This document shows, piece by piece, positions 24,180-32,597 of a DNA stretch of 64,000 bases. The stretch is from an uncultured Bacteroidia bacterium (GTDB taxonomy: Bacteria; Bacteroidota; Bacteroidia; Bacteroidales; UBA932): NCBI GenBank assembly GCA_902789245.1, contig CADAND010000008.1:1-64000 (forward strand), written 5' to 3'. Under the pieces are notes generated by a model. It made no database searches. It was not told where the DNA came from and saw only the letters and a list, made by a program, of their open reading frames with translations. The stretch's first letter is position 1. Each line of letters opens with the position of its first letter. Both the position numbers and the translations under genes were made by a program.

Positions 24180-26744
24180 ATGATGAAAAGAACTGCAATC
24201 ATTCCCATATTATTACTTGCGGCGGGTTCGTTGCACGCCCAGACGGGTAGCCCTTTTATCCATGATCCTTCTTCCGTCGTCATGAGTGACGGCAAGTATT
24301 TCACGTTCGGAACCGGCGGCGGGGGACTGATTTCGGAGGATGGCTGGAACTGGCACGGCGGAGCCGTCAGGCCCGGTGGCGGAGCCGCTCCGGATGCCAT
24401 CAGGATCGGAGACCGCTACCTCGTGGTCTATGGGACCACGGGCGGCGGCATGGGCGGCGGCCATGCCAGCCAGATCATGACGATGTGGACCCGTTCGCTC
24501 GATCCGGAATCTCCCGAGTTCGGCTACTCCGAACCCGTGCTGGTGTATGAGTCGCTTGTGGATGAGGACTTCAATGCCATTGATCCGGGGCTCCTGCTGG
24601 ACCCGACGACCGGCCGGCTTTGGCTGACTTGCGGCACTTATTTCGGACATATCCGGCAGATAGAGCTCGATCCCGAGACGGGACGTCGTGTCGAGGACAC
24701 CGAGGCCATCGACGTGGGCCGTAACATGGAGGCGTCGACCATGATGTTCCATGACGGCTGGTACTATCTGCTCGGCACGCACGGCACCTGCTGCGACGGA
24801 GTCAATTCGACCTACAATATCGTGGTCGGACGCTCGCGCAGTCCCAGAGGCCCGTTTCTGGATAATGTCGGACGTTCCATGATCCAGGGCGGTGGCAAAT
24901 CCGTCATCACGACGGAGGAACGCCTGGTCGGCCCGGGCCATTTCGGCCGCTATGTCGAGGAGGAAGGAGTCGAGAAAATGACCTTCCACTGGGAAGCGGA
25001 CATGGACCGCAGCGGACGGAGCGTGCTGGGTGTCCGCCCGCTTCTGTGGAAGAACGGATGGCCGGAAGCCGGCGAGGCATTCCGCACGGGTACCTACGAG
25101 ATCCAGTCGGTCCGGAGTGGATATGCTCTCGAACTCGAGGTTGATTTCGTTCGCGCCCAGGGTGCCATGCGTGGCTTTGGCTGGGGCGGTGACGCACAAA
25201 GCGAGGTTGTCCTGGAAGAGCAGAAACTCGAAGAGGTCGCCGGCAGCTGGCCAAAAGGCGTCATCGGTGCCCGGAACGGCTACTATATGGGGCGGCCCTG
25301 GCAGCGTTGGAGCATCATTCCCGTTCCCGGGGCGGGTGGCAGCCTTGCCGGCCCCTACTACAAGATCGTCATCGCCGGTACGGAACGTGCCCTGGCCGCC
25401 AATGATAAGGCCGAAGTCGAGACGGTTCCGGCCTTCACTGGCGCTCCCGAGCAGCTTTGGCGCATCGATCAGCTGACAGATGGCACCTACCGCATCATGC
25501 CCAAGTCCATTCCCGGTCATGATGAACCCTATGCGCTCGTCTCGCTGGGAGACTGCTCGCCGACGCTCGCCCCGTTCGACTTCCGGAGCGACAACTCCAA
25601 GTGGGATTTCAGGTGCTATTCGCCGGAGGTGGCTTCCTCCACAACGGCCATCATCGACCGGAGCCGGATGCCGGGACTGAAGGATGTTTACAAAGATGCC
25701 TTCAAGATCGGCGTCGCCGTCAATTCCTTCGAGCTGAGCGGGCGCAATCCCAAATATGAAGAGCTGATCCTCAAGCATTTCAATACGCTCACGCCGGATA
25801 ACGAGCTCAAGCCGGAGTCCCTGCATCCCAGACCGGACGTGTGGAACTTCGAGCGCGCTGACCGCTATGTCGATTTTGCCGTAGAGCATGGGATGTTTAC
25901 GATGGGCCATACGCTGTGCTGGCACAACCAGACCCCTGATTTCTTCTGGAACGACGAAAATGGCAATCCCAAGAGCCACGATGAACTCGTCGAGACGCTC
26001 CGGAGCTATATTGAGACGGTCTGCACGCATTTCAAAGGCCGGGTGGACGCCTGGGATGTCATCAACGAGATCGTCTCCGAGCAGGGTGGCTATCGCGACA
26101 AGGGCTGGGTGCACGCTTTCGGGGGTGAAGAATACGGCGATGAGATCGTCAAGACCGTCTTCCGTTTCGCCGAGCAGTATGCGCCTGACACGGAGCTCTA
26201 CTACAACGAGTTCAATGTCTGGCGGCCGTCCAAGCTCGAAGGCGTCCTGCACATCGTGAAGATGCTGAAAGAGGAGGGCATCCGCATTGACGGCGTGGGC
26301 ATCCAGGCGCACTGGGGCCTTAATTATCCGGACAACCAGTATGTCGTGGACGCCATCGAGAAGATCGCCGCGCTGGGTGTGAAGGTGATGATCACCGAAA
26401 TCGACATAGACGTGCTGCCCCTTACCCGGGAGGGCCAGGTCATTGGCCAGGTCATGTCTGACCCCCAGTTCCAGCTCGAAGAGTTCAAGGAATACCTGGA
26501 CCCGTACCGGAACGGGCTTCCCGCCGAGGTGGAGAAGCAGCTGGCCGACCGCTATGAGGAGCTCTTCCGCATCTTCTACGACCACCGGGACGTGATCGAC
26601 CGTGTGACCTTCTGGGGCTTGCAGGACGGCGCTTCCTGGAAGAATGGCTATCCCGTGCCCGGGCGCACGAATTATCCTTTGCTCTTCCGTCGGGACCTCT
26701 CTCCGCACGACGCGTACTACCGCGTCGTAGCCGTGCCGGAATAA
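24180..26744 (+). CDS. GH43 - trefoil-like - GH10 bifunctional xylanolytic enzyme
   Basis: This 854-residue secreted protein has a signal peptide ending in LHAQ. A GH43 propeller (about 22-300, base D29 in FIHDPSSVV, acid in MEASTMMFHDGWYYLL) is followed by a trefoil-like domain (about 305-480). A complete GH10 xylanase follows (about 490-850). GH10 signatures are TPDNELKPESL, HTLCWHNQTP, acid/base E630 in WDVINEIV and nucleophile E740 in VMITEIDID. The GH10 part cuts the xylan backbone and the GH43 part probably removes or shortens side chains or xylo-oligomers. The first 480 residues parallel the single GH43 protein upstream, so the fusion likely arose by duplication plus gain of GH10. It starts at 24180 or three bases later (ATGATG). 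Confidence 0.92.
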   Translation: MMKRTAIIPILLLAAGSLHAQTGSPFIHDPSSVVMSDGKYFTFGTGGGGLISEDGWNWHGGAVRPGGGAAPDAIRIGDRYLVVYGTTGGGMGGGHASQIMTMWTRSLDPESPEFGYSEPVLVYESLVDEDFNAIDPGLLLDPTTGRLWLTCGTYFGHIRQIELDPETGRRVEDTEAIDVGRNMEASTMMFHDGWYYLLGTHGTCCDGVNSTYNIVVGRSRSPRGPFLDNVGRSMIQGGGKSVITTEERLVGPGHFGRYVEEEGVEKMTFHWEADMDRSGRSVLGVRPLLWKNGWPEAGEAFRTGTYEIQSVRSGYALELEVDFVRAQGAMRGFGWGGDAQSEVVLEEQKLEEVAGSWPKGVIGARNGYYMGRPWQRWSIIPVPGAGGSLAGPYYKIVIAGTERALAANDKAEVETVPAFTGAPEQLWRIDQLTDGTYRIMPKSIPGHDEPYALVSLGDCSPTLAPFDFRSDNSKWDFRCYSPEVASSTTAIIDRSRMPGLKDVYKDAFKIGVAVNSFELSGRNPKYEELILKHFNTLTPDNELKPESLHPRPDVWNFERADRYVDFAVEHGMFTMGHTLCWHNQTPDFFWNDENGNPKSHDELVETLRSYIETVCTHFKGRVDAWDVINEIVSEQGGYRDKGWVHAFGGEEYGDEIVKTVFRFAEQYAPDTELYYNEFNVWRPSKLEGVLHIVKMLKEEGIRIDGVGIQAHWGLNYPDNQYVVDAIEKIAALGVKVMITEIDIDVLPLTREGQVIGQVMSDPQFQLEEFKEYLDPYRNGLPAEVEKQLADRYEELFRIFYDHRDVIDRVTFWGLQDGASWKNGYPVPGRTNYPLLFRRDLSPHDAYYRVVAVPE

Positions 26745-26762
26745 TCGGCCCGCCATAAACAG

Positions 26763-26808
26763 AACCGCCTCCGAAAAGCATTTTCAGCTAGCGGAGGCGG
26801 TTTTGTTT
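26763..26808 (+). terminator. terminator of the xylan enzyme operon
   Basis: AACCGCCTCCG (26763-26773) pairs perfectly with CGGAGGCGGTT (26792-26802) and is followed by TTTTGTTT. It lies 18 nt after the GH43-GH10 stop codon. Confidence 0.9.
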
Positions 26809-26823
26809 ACGCGGCGGCAGATA

Positions 26824-27030
26824 CTACGGATCCGGCCGGTATTCGAGCAGGTCGCCGGGCTGGCAGTCCAGCGCAGCGCAGAGGGAGTCAAGCGTGGAGA
26901 AGCGGATAGCCTTGGCTTTGCCGGTTTTGAGGATCGAGAGGTTTGCAGCTGTGATCCCCACGCGTTCGGCGAGTTCCCCGGAGGACATTTTCCTCCGGGC
27001 AAGCATCACATCTACATTGACGACGATCAT
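26824..27030 (-). CDS. small XRE-family DNA-binding protein
   Basis: This 68-residue protein is almost entirely one Cro/C1-type helix-turn-helix. The recognition region is ELAERVGITAANLSILKTGKAKAIRFSTLDSLCAAL, of the short YozG-like class, and it ends in CQPGDLLEYRPDP. Such proteins often accompany membrane-protein genes and regulate their own operon. Here it is the last gene after NfeD-like and flotillin genes, 4 nt after the flotillin stop, so it may control that operon. The target is unknown. Confidence 0.85.
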   Translation of the reverse strand: MIVVNVDVMLARRKMSSGELAERVGITAANLSILKTGKAKAIRFSTLDSLCAALDCQPGDLLEYRPDP

Positions 27031-27034
27031 ACGG

Positions 27035-28411
27035 CTATTCCGCTGGTTTCACTTCCTCCGCCGGAGCGGGGGCCTCTTTGGCCTCGCCTTTCAGGTAGCC
27101 CGGAAGGCTCATGCCGGCCATCTTGAACAGCTCCTCGAGCGGCGGGACGGACCCCATCAGGCCGGACACGAAGTTGGCCGTGGCGGTCTTGCCGTTCTCG
27201 CTCTTGCCGCTGTCCCAGACGGTGACCTTGTCGATGTTGATGCCCTTGACGGCCTCGACCTGCGTCTTGACGAGCTCGGGCAGCTTGTCGGTGATGAGCA
27301 TCGTGATGGCCTGCTGGGCGTCGCCGCCGGCAGCTGCGACGAGCTGGCCGAAACCTTCGGCCTGCTTGGCCAGGATCTCGAGGGTACCGCGGGCCTGGGC
27401 GTCCATCTTCGCGAAGATGGCGTCAGCCTCACCCTTGGCCTTGCGGCGCAGCTGCTCGGCTTCGGCCTCGGCCTCGATGATGGCCTTCTCCTTCTCGATC
27501 TGGGCGGACACGACGATGTTGGCCTGCTGGGTGGCCTTTTCGCGCTCGGCGCGGGCCAGCTCGGCGTCGCGCTCGCTCTTGTAGGCCTCCTCGAGGGCCT
27601 TCGCGGCCTGCACCTTCTCGGCAGCGACGGCGAGGCGCTCGGCCTCGGCCTGCTTCTCGCGGCGGAGGGCGTCGGAGTTCGCGATCTCGATCTTGGCGCT
27701 GTTCTCGCCCTTGACGGCGTCGGCGTCGGCGGCGGCCACGTTGATACGGGTGTCCTTGTCGGCCACGGCCTTGCCGGTCTCACCGTAACGGTTCTGCTCG
27801 GCGACGCTCTTCTTCGCGTCGTTGATGGCCTTGGCGGCGGCTTCCTTACCGAGGGCTTCGATGTAGCCGGATTCGTCGCGGATATCGGTGACGTTCACGT
27901 TGATGAGCTTAAGACCGATCTTGCGGAGCTCGGCCTCCACGTTCGTGGAGACGTTGGCGAGGAACTTGTCGCGGTCGGCGTTGATCTCCTCGATGTCCAT
28001 GGTCGCGATCACCAGACGCAGCTGACCGAAGAGGATATCCGTCGCGATATTGCGGATGTCGTCGATCTGCAGGCCGAGCAGACGCTCGGCGGCGTTGGTC
28101 ATGCTCTCGGGCTCCGTGGAGATACCGACGGTGAAGCGGCAGGGCACGTCCACACGGATGTTCTGCTTGGACAGGGCGTTGGTTAGGTTGCACTCGATGG
28201 AGATCGGGGTGAGGTCGAGGAACTGGTAGCTCTGGAAGACGGGCCAGATGAAAGCGGCGCCGCCGTGGATGCACTTGGCGGAAGCGTCGCGGCCGGTCTT
28301 ACCGTAGATGACGAGCACCTTGTCCGAGGGGCAGCGCTTGTAGCGGGCGAGGATGGCCGTGAAGGTCACGAAGAGCACGCCCACGATGATGAGGATGAGG
28401 TAGAGTTCCAT
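27035..28411 (-). CDS. flotillin-like membrane scaffold protein (FloT/YuaG family)
   Basis: This 458-residue protein has one N-terminal membrane helix (about 3-22) and a SPFH/PHB domain (about 30-190). A long Ala/Glu/Lys-rich coiled coil (about 195-350) follows, and the C terminus ends in a Pro/Ala/Glu-rich tail. Flotillins oligomerise at the inner membrane and organise membrane microdomains that affect secretion, stress response and lipid order. The length is slightly below the usual 500. The upstream gene encodes an NfeD-like protein, the classical partner. The ATG is 12 nt after that gene's stop. The pair with NfeD makes the assignment secure. Confidence 0.92.
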   Translation of the reverse strand: MELYLILIIVGVLFVTFTAILARYKRCPSDKVLVIYGKTGRDASAKCIHGGAAFIWPVFQSYQFLDLTPISIECNLTNALSKQNIRVDVPCRFTVGISTEPESMTNAAERLLGLQIDDIRNIATDILFGQLRLVIATMDIEEINADRDKFLANVSTNVEAELRKIGLKLINVNVTDIRDESGYIEALGKEAAAKAINDAKKSVAEQNRYGETGKAVADKDTRINVAAADADAVKGENSAKIEIANSDALRREKQAEAERLAVAAEKVQAAKALEEAYKSERDAELARAEREKATQQANIVVSAQIEKEKAIIEAEAEAEQLRRKAKGEADAIFAKMDAQARGTLEILAKQAEGFGQLVAAAGGDAQQAITMLITDKLPELVKTQVEAVKGINIDKVTVWDSGKSENGKTATANFVSGLMGSVPPLEELFKMAGMSLPGYLKGEAKEAPAPAEEVKPAE

Positions 28412-28423
28412 ATTGATAGGGTT

Positions 28424-29077
28424 TTAAATGATTACGGAATTGATTTCTTCGACGAGCAGCGTGTTGGCGCTGACAACTTCCACGACGCGGATGCGCTGGC
28501 CGGTCTTCAGGGTCGGACCGTCGGTCACGGCCGCATACTCGCGCACGGCGTTGTTGATGGTGATCTGCACCTTGCCTTCGCCGGCGCGCTCGCCGGGGAT
28601 GGTCAGGTAGACCGATCCCTCGCAGTCGACGGCGGACTTGAAGACATTGATGTTGCCCGACTGCTGCATGTCGGTCAGCCACTTGAAGAGCAGCATCACG
28701 ACGGCCACCAGCACGACGCCGACCAGGATGGCGATCAGCATGCGCAGGCCCGTGGCGGGGATGCTGTCCTTGAGCAGGATGGCCGTCCAGCCGAAGCCGA
28801 TGAGGAAGTTGATGAAGTTGCGGAAAGTCAGCAGGTTCATCCCGGTGCCGAGATGGCCGGACTCGGAGGCGTCCGGGCCGCCGCCCACGTCCACCGAACC
28901 GTCGGCGACGTCGCTCGGGCCGGAGGTGTCGAAGTCGGAGTTGATGTCGAAGTCACTGTCCCCGGCGGCGCCGAGGAAGGTCATCACGGTCTGGATGATG
29001 AAGACCAGCGAAGCCGAGAGGGTCACGGCCCAGAGGACTTTCATCGCAGGTTCAAGGGAGTTCCACCAGTCAATCAT
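28424..29077 (-). CDS. NfeD-like membrane protein, partner of flotillin
   Basis: This 217-residue protein has an N-terminal membrane helix (about 12-35), a polar Asp/Ser/Gly-rich linker (about 38-72), two membrane helices (about 80-130) and a C-terminal OB-fold typical of NfeD (about 140-215). NfeD proteins bind or regulate flotillins. The start at 29077 follows a promoter box at 29104-29111. Longer open frames upstream run through repeats and are not coding. Confidence 0.82.
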   Translation of the reverse strand: MIDWWNSLEPAMKVLWAVTLSASLVFIIQTVMTFLGAAGDSDFDINSDFDTSGPSDVADGSVDVGGGPDASESGHLGTGMNLLTFRNFINFLIGFGWTAILLKDSIPATGLRMLIAILVGVVLVAVVMLLFKWLTDMQQSGNINVFKSAVDCEGSVYLTIPGERAGEGKVQITINNAVREYAAVTDGPTLKTGQRIRVVEVVSANTLLVEEINSVII

Positions 29078-29103
29078 AAGGCAAAATTCTTGGTTTGTTT
29101 CTG

Positions 29104-29111
29104 CAAAGATA
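29104..29111 (-). promoter_or_regulatory. -7 promoter box of the NfeD-flotillin operon
   Basis: TATCTTTG on the minus strand, 26 nt before the ATG, within an AT-rich segment. Confidence 0.65.
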
Positions 29112-29177
29112 TAAAAATTTATTGAAAAACAATAATTATTCGCAAAAATTTCCGCTCTTTTTCCTGGGGCCCGCCAT

Positions 29178-29244
29178 CCCTCGCGGGCGGACACAATTTT
29201 TTTTCGTGCAGTTGCTCGAAAAACCAATTTCCGCTCCGCCCTCC
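29178..29244 (-). repeat. dispersed palindromic repeat A, copy 2
   Basis: This copy is inverted relative to the copy at 1463 and has the same core TTTTTCG/CGAAAAA around GCAGTTGC and the same arms. It lies about 100 nt upstream of the NfeD-like start codon. Confidence 0.8.
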
Positions 29245-29260
29245 GCCCCCGCACGGCCGG

Positions 29261-29350
29261 TCCGTAACAGAAACGGGCCTTTTTCTGTTCCAGAATCGTG
29301 ATTTTCCGATTCTGTAACAAAAAACGGCTCTTTTCTGAAACGGATTCTGC
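29261..29350 (+). repeat. nested palindromic repeat B, copy 1 (REP-like)
   Basis: The centre at 29287-29318 is 32 nt. CAGAATCG pairs with CGATTCTG, and the ends are GTTC and GTAAC. The outer arms TCCGTAACAGAAA and TTTCTGAAACGGA also pair. The layout and length match the copies at 61024 and 62682, which flank the HUH transposase genes. Confidence 0.78.
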
Positions 29351-29388
29351 CTCTTGCCGGACTCCTCGCGGACAGCCGGTAGTTTGCA

Positions 29389-29614
29389 GGTGGCAGCTTG
29401 CAGCCGGCGGGCAGTGCCGCTGCCGAAAGCTCAGCCGCAGCAGGGTTCGTGGCGCCGAACCCGGTTCCCGCACAGCGGAGAGGGGGGACGGAAGCCAAAT
29501 CGGTGGCAGTTTGCAGCCGGCGGGCAGTGCCGTAGCCGAAGGCTCAGCTGCAGCAGGGTTCGTGGCGCCGAACCCGGTTCCCGCGCAGCGGGAAGCGAGG
29601 ATGGAAGCCGAGGC
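29389..29614. repeat. 113-bp tandem direct repeat, two units
   Basis: Units 29389-29501 and 29502-29614 are highly similar. They share the stretches GCAGCCGGCGGGCAGTGCCG and GCAGCAGGGTTCGTGGCGCC and differ at scattered positions. No open frame in it resembles a protein. It fills the stretch between repeat B and the end of the DUF418 gene. Together with repeats A and B it accounts for most of the 579-bp gap 29078-29656. Confidence 0.85.
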
Positions 29615-29656
29615 AGCGGCAACTGCCTGTCGGCAAAGGCTGCTGGCCGGCAAAAG

Positions 29657-30784
29657 CTACTTCTCCGCGCCGATCCAGGTGAGCTTGCGCCAGAGGCCTT
29701 CGAGCGGGCCGCGGGAGTGGCTCTTGAACCACCAGCGGACGAAGAGATACTGCACGACGACCATCCCGGCGCCGACGAGCACGGCGTAGGTGACGCCGAG
29801 TTTGCGGTAGCAGGCCAGGCCGTAGCCGCAGAAGATCGCGCAGCCGATGACGGACTGCAGCAGGTAGTTGGTCAGGCTGGCGCGGCCGAAGGTGCACAGG
29901 TGGCTGAGCGCCCGGCGGAAACCCGCGAAGGCGTACCACGCCGAGACCACGGCCGAGACGATCATCAGCAGGATGCACAGGTTGTAGATGGGCTTGAGCC
30001 AGGCCTGGACGGCGCTGAAGTCCACGATGCTCAGCACCAGAGTGGCGACGGCCGAGGCGCCCAGGAGGATGTGCCAGGTGCGCAGGTTGTTACCTTCATT
30101 ATAGAAGAGCCGCTCCCGGCCCAGCTGCATACCCAGGATGAAGAGGCAGAGCAGCTGCGTGAGGCGGCCGCTGTAGACATTGAACAGGAAATTCACCGCG
30201 AAGCCGTAGCGCAGGTTGGTGGCGGTGTTCTCCAGGAAGGTCCCGTGCTCGTGCGCGGCGTTGATGCGGCCGTACAGTTCCCATAGCGTGGAATGGTCGA
30301 TGGTGGCGCCCGTCAGCAGGCAGTACAACTCCACAGGCTGGATGGCCAGCAGGCCGATGAGGCACCAGACGACTGCCGAAGGCAGATAGCTGATGGGAAT
30401 GAGCAGCAGGCCGTAGCAGGCGTAGAGCATCAAGATGTCGCCGTCGTAGAAGGCGACATTCACCACGCCGAACAGGAACAGCAGGCACATCCGCCAGGCG
30501 AAGCGCCCGGAGAAACAGCGCCCCTTCTGCTGCTGGTTGTCGTTCATGATGAAGAAACTCAGCCCGAAGAGCATCGCGAAGATGCCGTACATCTTGCCGC
30601 TCAGCAGCCATGCCAGCACGTTCGCGACGAGGTCGTCGCAGGGGAGGGTGTGGGCGACGGGCTCCGCCGTGAAGATGTTGAAGTGCTCCACGGAGTGGTA
30701 GAGGATGATGCCCGCCACGGCGATGCCGCGCAGCGCGTCGGCCACCTCAATGCGGGTGTTGGGGAGATTCCGGGTCTTGTACAT
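29657..30784 (-). CDS. DUF418 family membrane protein (YeiB-like)
   Basis: This 375-residue polytopic inner-membrane protein starts with the typical RIEVADALRGIAVAGIILYH motif. It carries the DUF418 C-terminal signature GRASLTNYLLQS and a GPLEGLWR-like end. About ten membrane helices are seen. Proteins of this family resemble acyltransferase-type membrane proteins, but no reaction is established. It starts 2 nt after the radical SAM gene, so the two form an operon. Confidence 0.87.
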   Translation of the reverse strand: MYKTRNLPNTRIEVADALRGIAVAGIILYHSVEHFNIFTAEPVAHTLPCDDLVANVLAWLLSGKMYGIFAMLFGLSFFIMNDNQQQKGRCFSGRFAWRMCLLFLFGVVNVAFYDGDILMLYACYGLLLIPISYLPSAVVWCLIGLLAIQPVELYCLLTGATIDHSTLWELYGRINAAHEHGTFLENTATNLRYGFAVNFLFNVYSGRLTQLLCLFILGMQLGRERLFYNEGNNLRTWHILLGASAVATLVLSIVDFSAVQAWLKPIYNLCILLMIVSAVVSAWYAFAGFRRALSHLCTFGRASLTNYLLQSVIGCAIFCGYGLACYRKLGVTYAVLVGAGMVVVQYLFVRWWFKSHSRGPLEGLWRKLTWIGAEK

Positions 30785-30786
30785 GT

Positions 30787-31542
30787 CTATCCTTTGATGT
30801 CAATCTTGAATCCTTCGTCCAGCAGCGGCTGGACGAGCGTGCGCATCTGCTCGACGGTGAATTTCTCCAGACCCGAGGCCGGAGTGGGCCGGTCGATGGT
30901 GTAGACCATGATCTTGCGGGGCTTCAGCTTGCGCACGATCGCCATCCAGCCGTCCAGCACCTCCGGGCTGGAGGAATCGAAGTCCGGGCTGCGCAGGAAC
31001 ATGGTCTGCAGGACGAAGTCCCCGCCGAAGCCGCGCAGGGCCTCCACGACGCGCGAGAGGCTGTAGCCGGGCGCCGGGTGGTTGATGCGTGCGACGAGCT
31101 CGTCGGTCGGGGCGTCGATCTTCAGAATGGGATTGTCCACCTTCTTCAGGGCGGCTGCGACCTCCGGGATGTGGGCGCGCGTGGCGTTGGAGAGCACGGA
31201 GACTTTCGCGTCCGGATAGTACGCGTCGCGCAGCTGCAGGGTGTCGTCGATGATGCGCGGGAACTCGGGGTTGAGGGTCGGCTCGCCGTCGCCGGAGAAG
31301 GTGATGGAGTCGATCCGCGTGCCCTCGAGCATGCAGGCGGCCAGCTTGTCCTCCAGGGCGGAGCGCACCTGGGCGGCGGTGGGGAGGACCTTGTCGTCCC
31401 GGCCGTCCCTGTTCCAGCCGCACTCGCAGTAGATGCAGTCAAAATTGCAGATTTTGCCCTGGCGCGGCAGCAGATTGATGCCGAGCGACGACCCCAGCCG
31501 GCGGCTGTGAATCGGACCGAATACCGTCTCTTCGCGTAACAT
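30787..31542 (-). CDS. radical SAM protein (COG0731-like)
   Basis: This 251-residue protein binds a 4Fe-4S cluster through CNFDCIYC (CxxxCxxC). The preceding FGPIHSRRLGSSLGINLLP motif and the following SAM-contact GDGEPTLNPEF motif are typical of a radical SAM group related to TYW1-like oxidoreductases. The substrate is unknown. The start at 31542 is chosen because the conserved FGPIHSRRLG begins a few residues later and a promoter box lies 36 nt upstream. It is divergent from purC and forms an operon with the DUF418 gene. Confidence 0.83.
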   Translation of the reverse strand: MLREETVFGPIHSRRLGSSLGINLLPRQGKICNFDCIYCECGWNRDGRDDKVLPTAAQVRSALEDKLAACMLEGTRIDSITFSGDGEPTLNPEFPRIIDDTLQLRDAYYPDAKVSVLSNATRAHIPEVAAALKKVDNPILKIDAPTDELVARINHPAPGYSLSRVVEALRGFGGDFVLQTMFLRSPDFDSSSPEVLDGWMAIVRKLKPRKIMVYTIDRPTPASGLEKFTVEQMRTLVQPLLDEGFKIDIKG

Positions 31543-31578
31543 GTTCCAAATGTTGAAAAAGTGTTGAAAAACGCTGGA

Positions 31579-31586
31579 CAAAAATA
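31579..31586 (-). promoter_or_regulatory. -7 promoter box of the radical SAM operon
   Basis: TATTTTTG on the minus strand matches TAnnTTTG and lies 36 nt before the ATG. Confidence 0.5.
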
Positions 31587-31619
31587 GCAAATTTTTTTCT
31601 CGGAGTGGGAAAAAACGAG

Positions 31620-31627
31620 TAACTTCG
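31620..31627 (+). promoter_or_regulatory. -7 promoter box of purC-purB
   Basis: TAACTTCG fits the TAnnTTyG variant and lies 22 nt before the purC ATG at 31650. Confidence 0.5.
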
Positions 31628-31649
31628 TGGCACAATTTCAAACAGTATC

Positions 31650-32591
31650 ATGAAAGCTATCCTCAGCACTGATTTTCATTTCCCCGGACAGGTTGCCAAA
31701 TACACCGGCAAGGTCCGTGACGTGTACAGCATCGGCTCCGATTACCTCGTGATGGTCGCCACCGACCGCATCTCCGCCTTCGACGTCGTCCTGCCGAAGG
31801 GCATCCCCTACAAGGGTCAGGTTCTCAATCAGATAGCGTCCAAGTTCCTGGATGCGACGGCGGACATCCTCCCGAACTGGAAGGTCGCCGAGGTGGACCC
31901 GATGGCCACGATCGGCTGGCGCTGCGAGCCCTTCAAGGTTGAAATGGTGATCCGCGGCTACCTGACCGGCCACGCCTGGCGCGAGTACAAGGCCGGCAAG
32001 CGCACCCTCTGCGGCGTCGCCCTCCCGGAGGGCATGGTCGAGAACCAGCGCTTCCCGGAGCCCATCATCACCCCGACCACCAAGGCCGCCGAGGGACACG
32101 ACGAGGACATCAGCAAAGAGGAAATCATCGCGCAGGGCATCGTCTCCCGCGAGGATTACGAGCAGCTTGAGAAATACACCCGCGCCCTCTATGCGCGCGG
32201 CACGGAGATCGCGGCCGGCAAGGGCCTGATTCTCGTGGACACGAAATACGAATTCGGCAAGCGTGACGGCAAGATCATCCTGATGGATGAAATCCACACG
32301 CCCGACTCCTCCCGCTACTTCTACGCCGACGGTTACGAGGAGCGTCTCGCCAAAGGTGAGCGCCAGAAGCAGCTCTCCAAGGAGTTCGTGCGCGAATGGC
32401 TGATGGCGAACGGTTTCCAGGGCCAGGCCGGCCAGCAGGTGCCCGAGATGACCGACGAGGTCGTCGCCGGCATCACCGACCGCTACGTGGAGCTCTACGA
32501 GCACATTACCGGCGAGAAATTCGTTCCCGCCGCCGACGCGGACGCCGCCGCCCGCATTGAGAAGAACATCAACGCTTTCCTGAAAAAATAA
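31650..32591 (+). CDS. purC: phosphoribosylaminoimidazole-succinocarboxamide synthase
   Basis: This 313-residue cytoplasmic enzyme joins CAIR and aspartate, using ATP, to make SAICAR in purine synthesis. Family signatures are [26 protein letters not shown] near the N terminus and [15 protein letters not shown]. The length fits the longer form found in Bacteroidota and eukaryotes rather than the 240-residue E. coli form. The purB gene follows 6 nt downstream, and purA lies convergent beyond it. This gathers three steps that lead from CAIR to AMP. Confidence 0.96.
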   Translation: MKAILSTDFHFPGQVAKYTGKVRDVYSIGSDYLVMVATDRISAFDVVLPKGIPYKGQVLNQIASKFLDATADILPNWKVAEVDPMATIGWRCEPFKVEMVIRGYLTGHAWREYKAGKRTLCGVALPEGMVENQRFPEPIITPTTKAAEGHDEDISKEEIIAQGIVSREDYEQLEKYTRALYARGTEIAAGKGLILVDTKYEFGKRDGKIILMDEIHTPDSSRYFYADGYEERLAKGERQKQLSKEFVREWLMANGFQGQAGQQVPEMTDEVVAGITDRYVELYEHITGEKFVPAADADAAARIEKNINAFLKK

Positions 32592-32597
32592 GCGGCC

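Noticed and set aside
29389-29614. CRISPR array
   Set aside because: Two adjacent 113-bp units without spacers. No cas genes in the window.
28424-29653. Long N-terminal extension of the NfeD-like protein
   Set aside because: The extension is translated from repeats A and B and the tandem repeat. The promoter box at 29104 lies inside it, and family homology begins at the ATG at 29077.
29298-30286. Plus-strand frames over the 113-bp tandem repeat and into the DUF418 gene
   Set aside because: Frames cover the non-coding repeats and then run antisense to a clear DUF418 protein.
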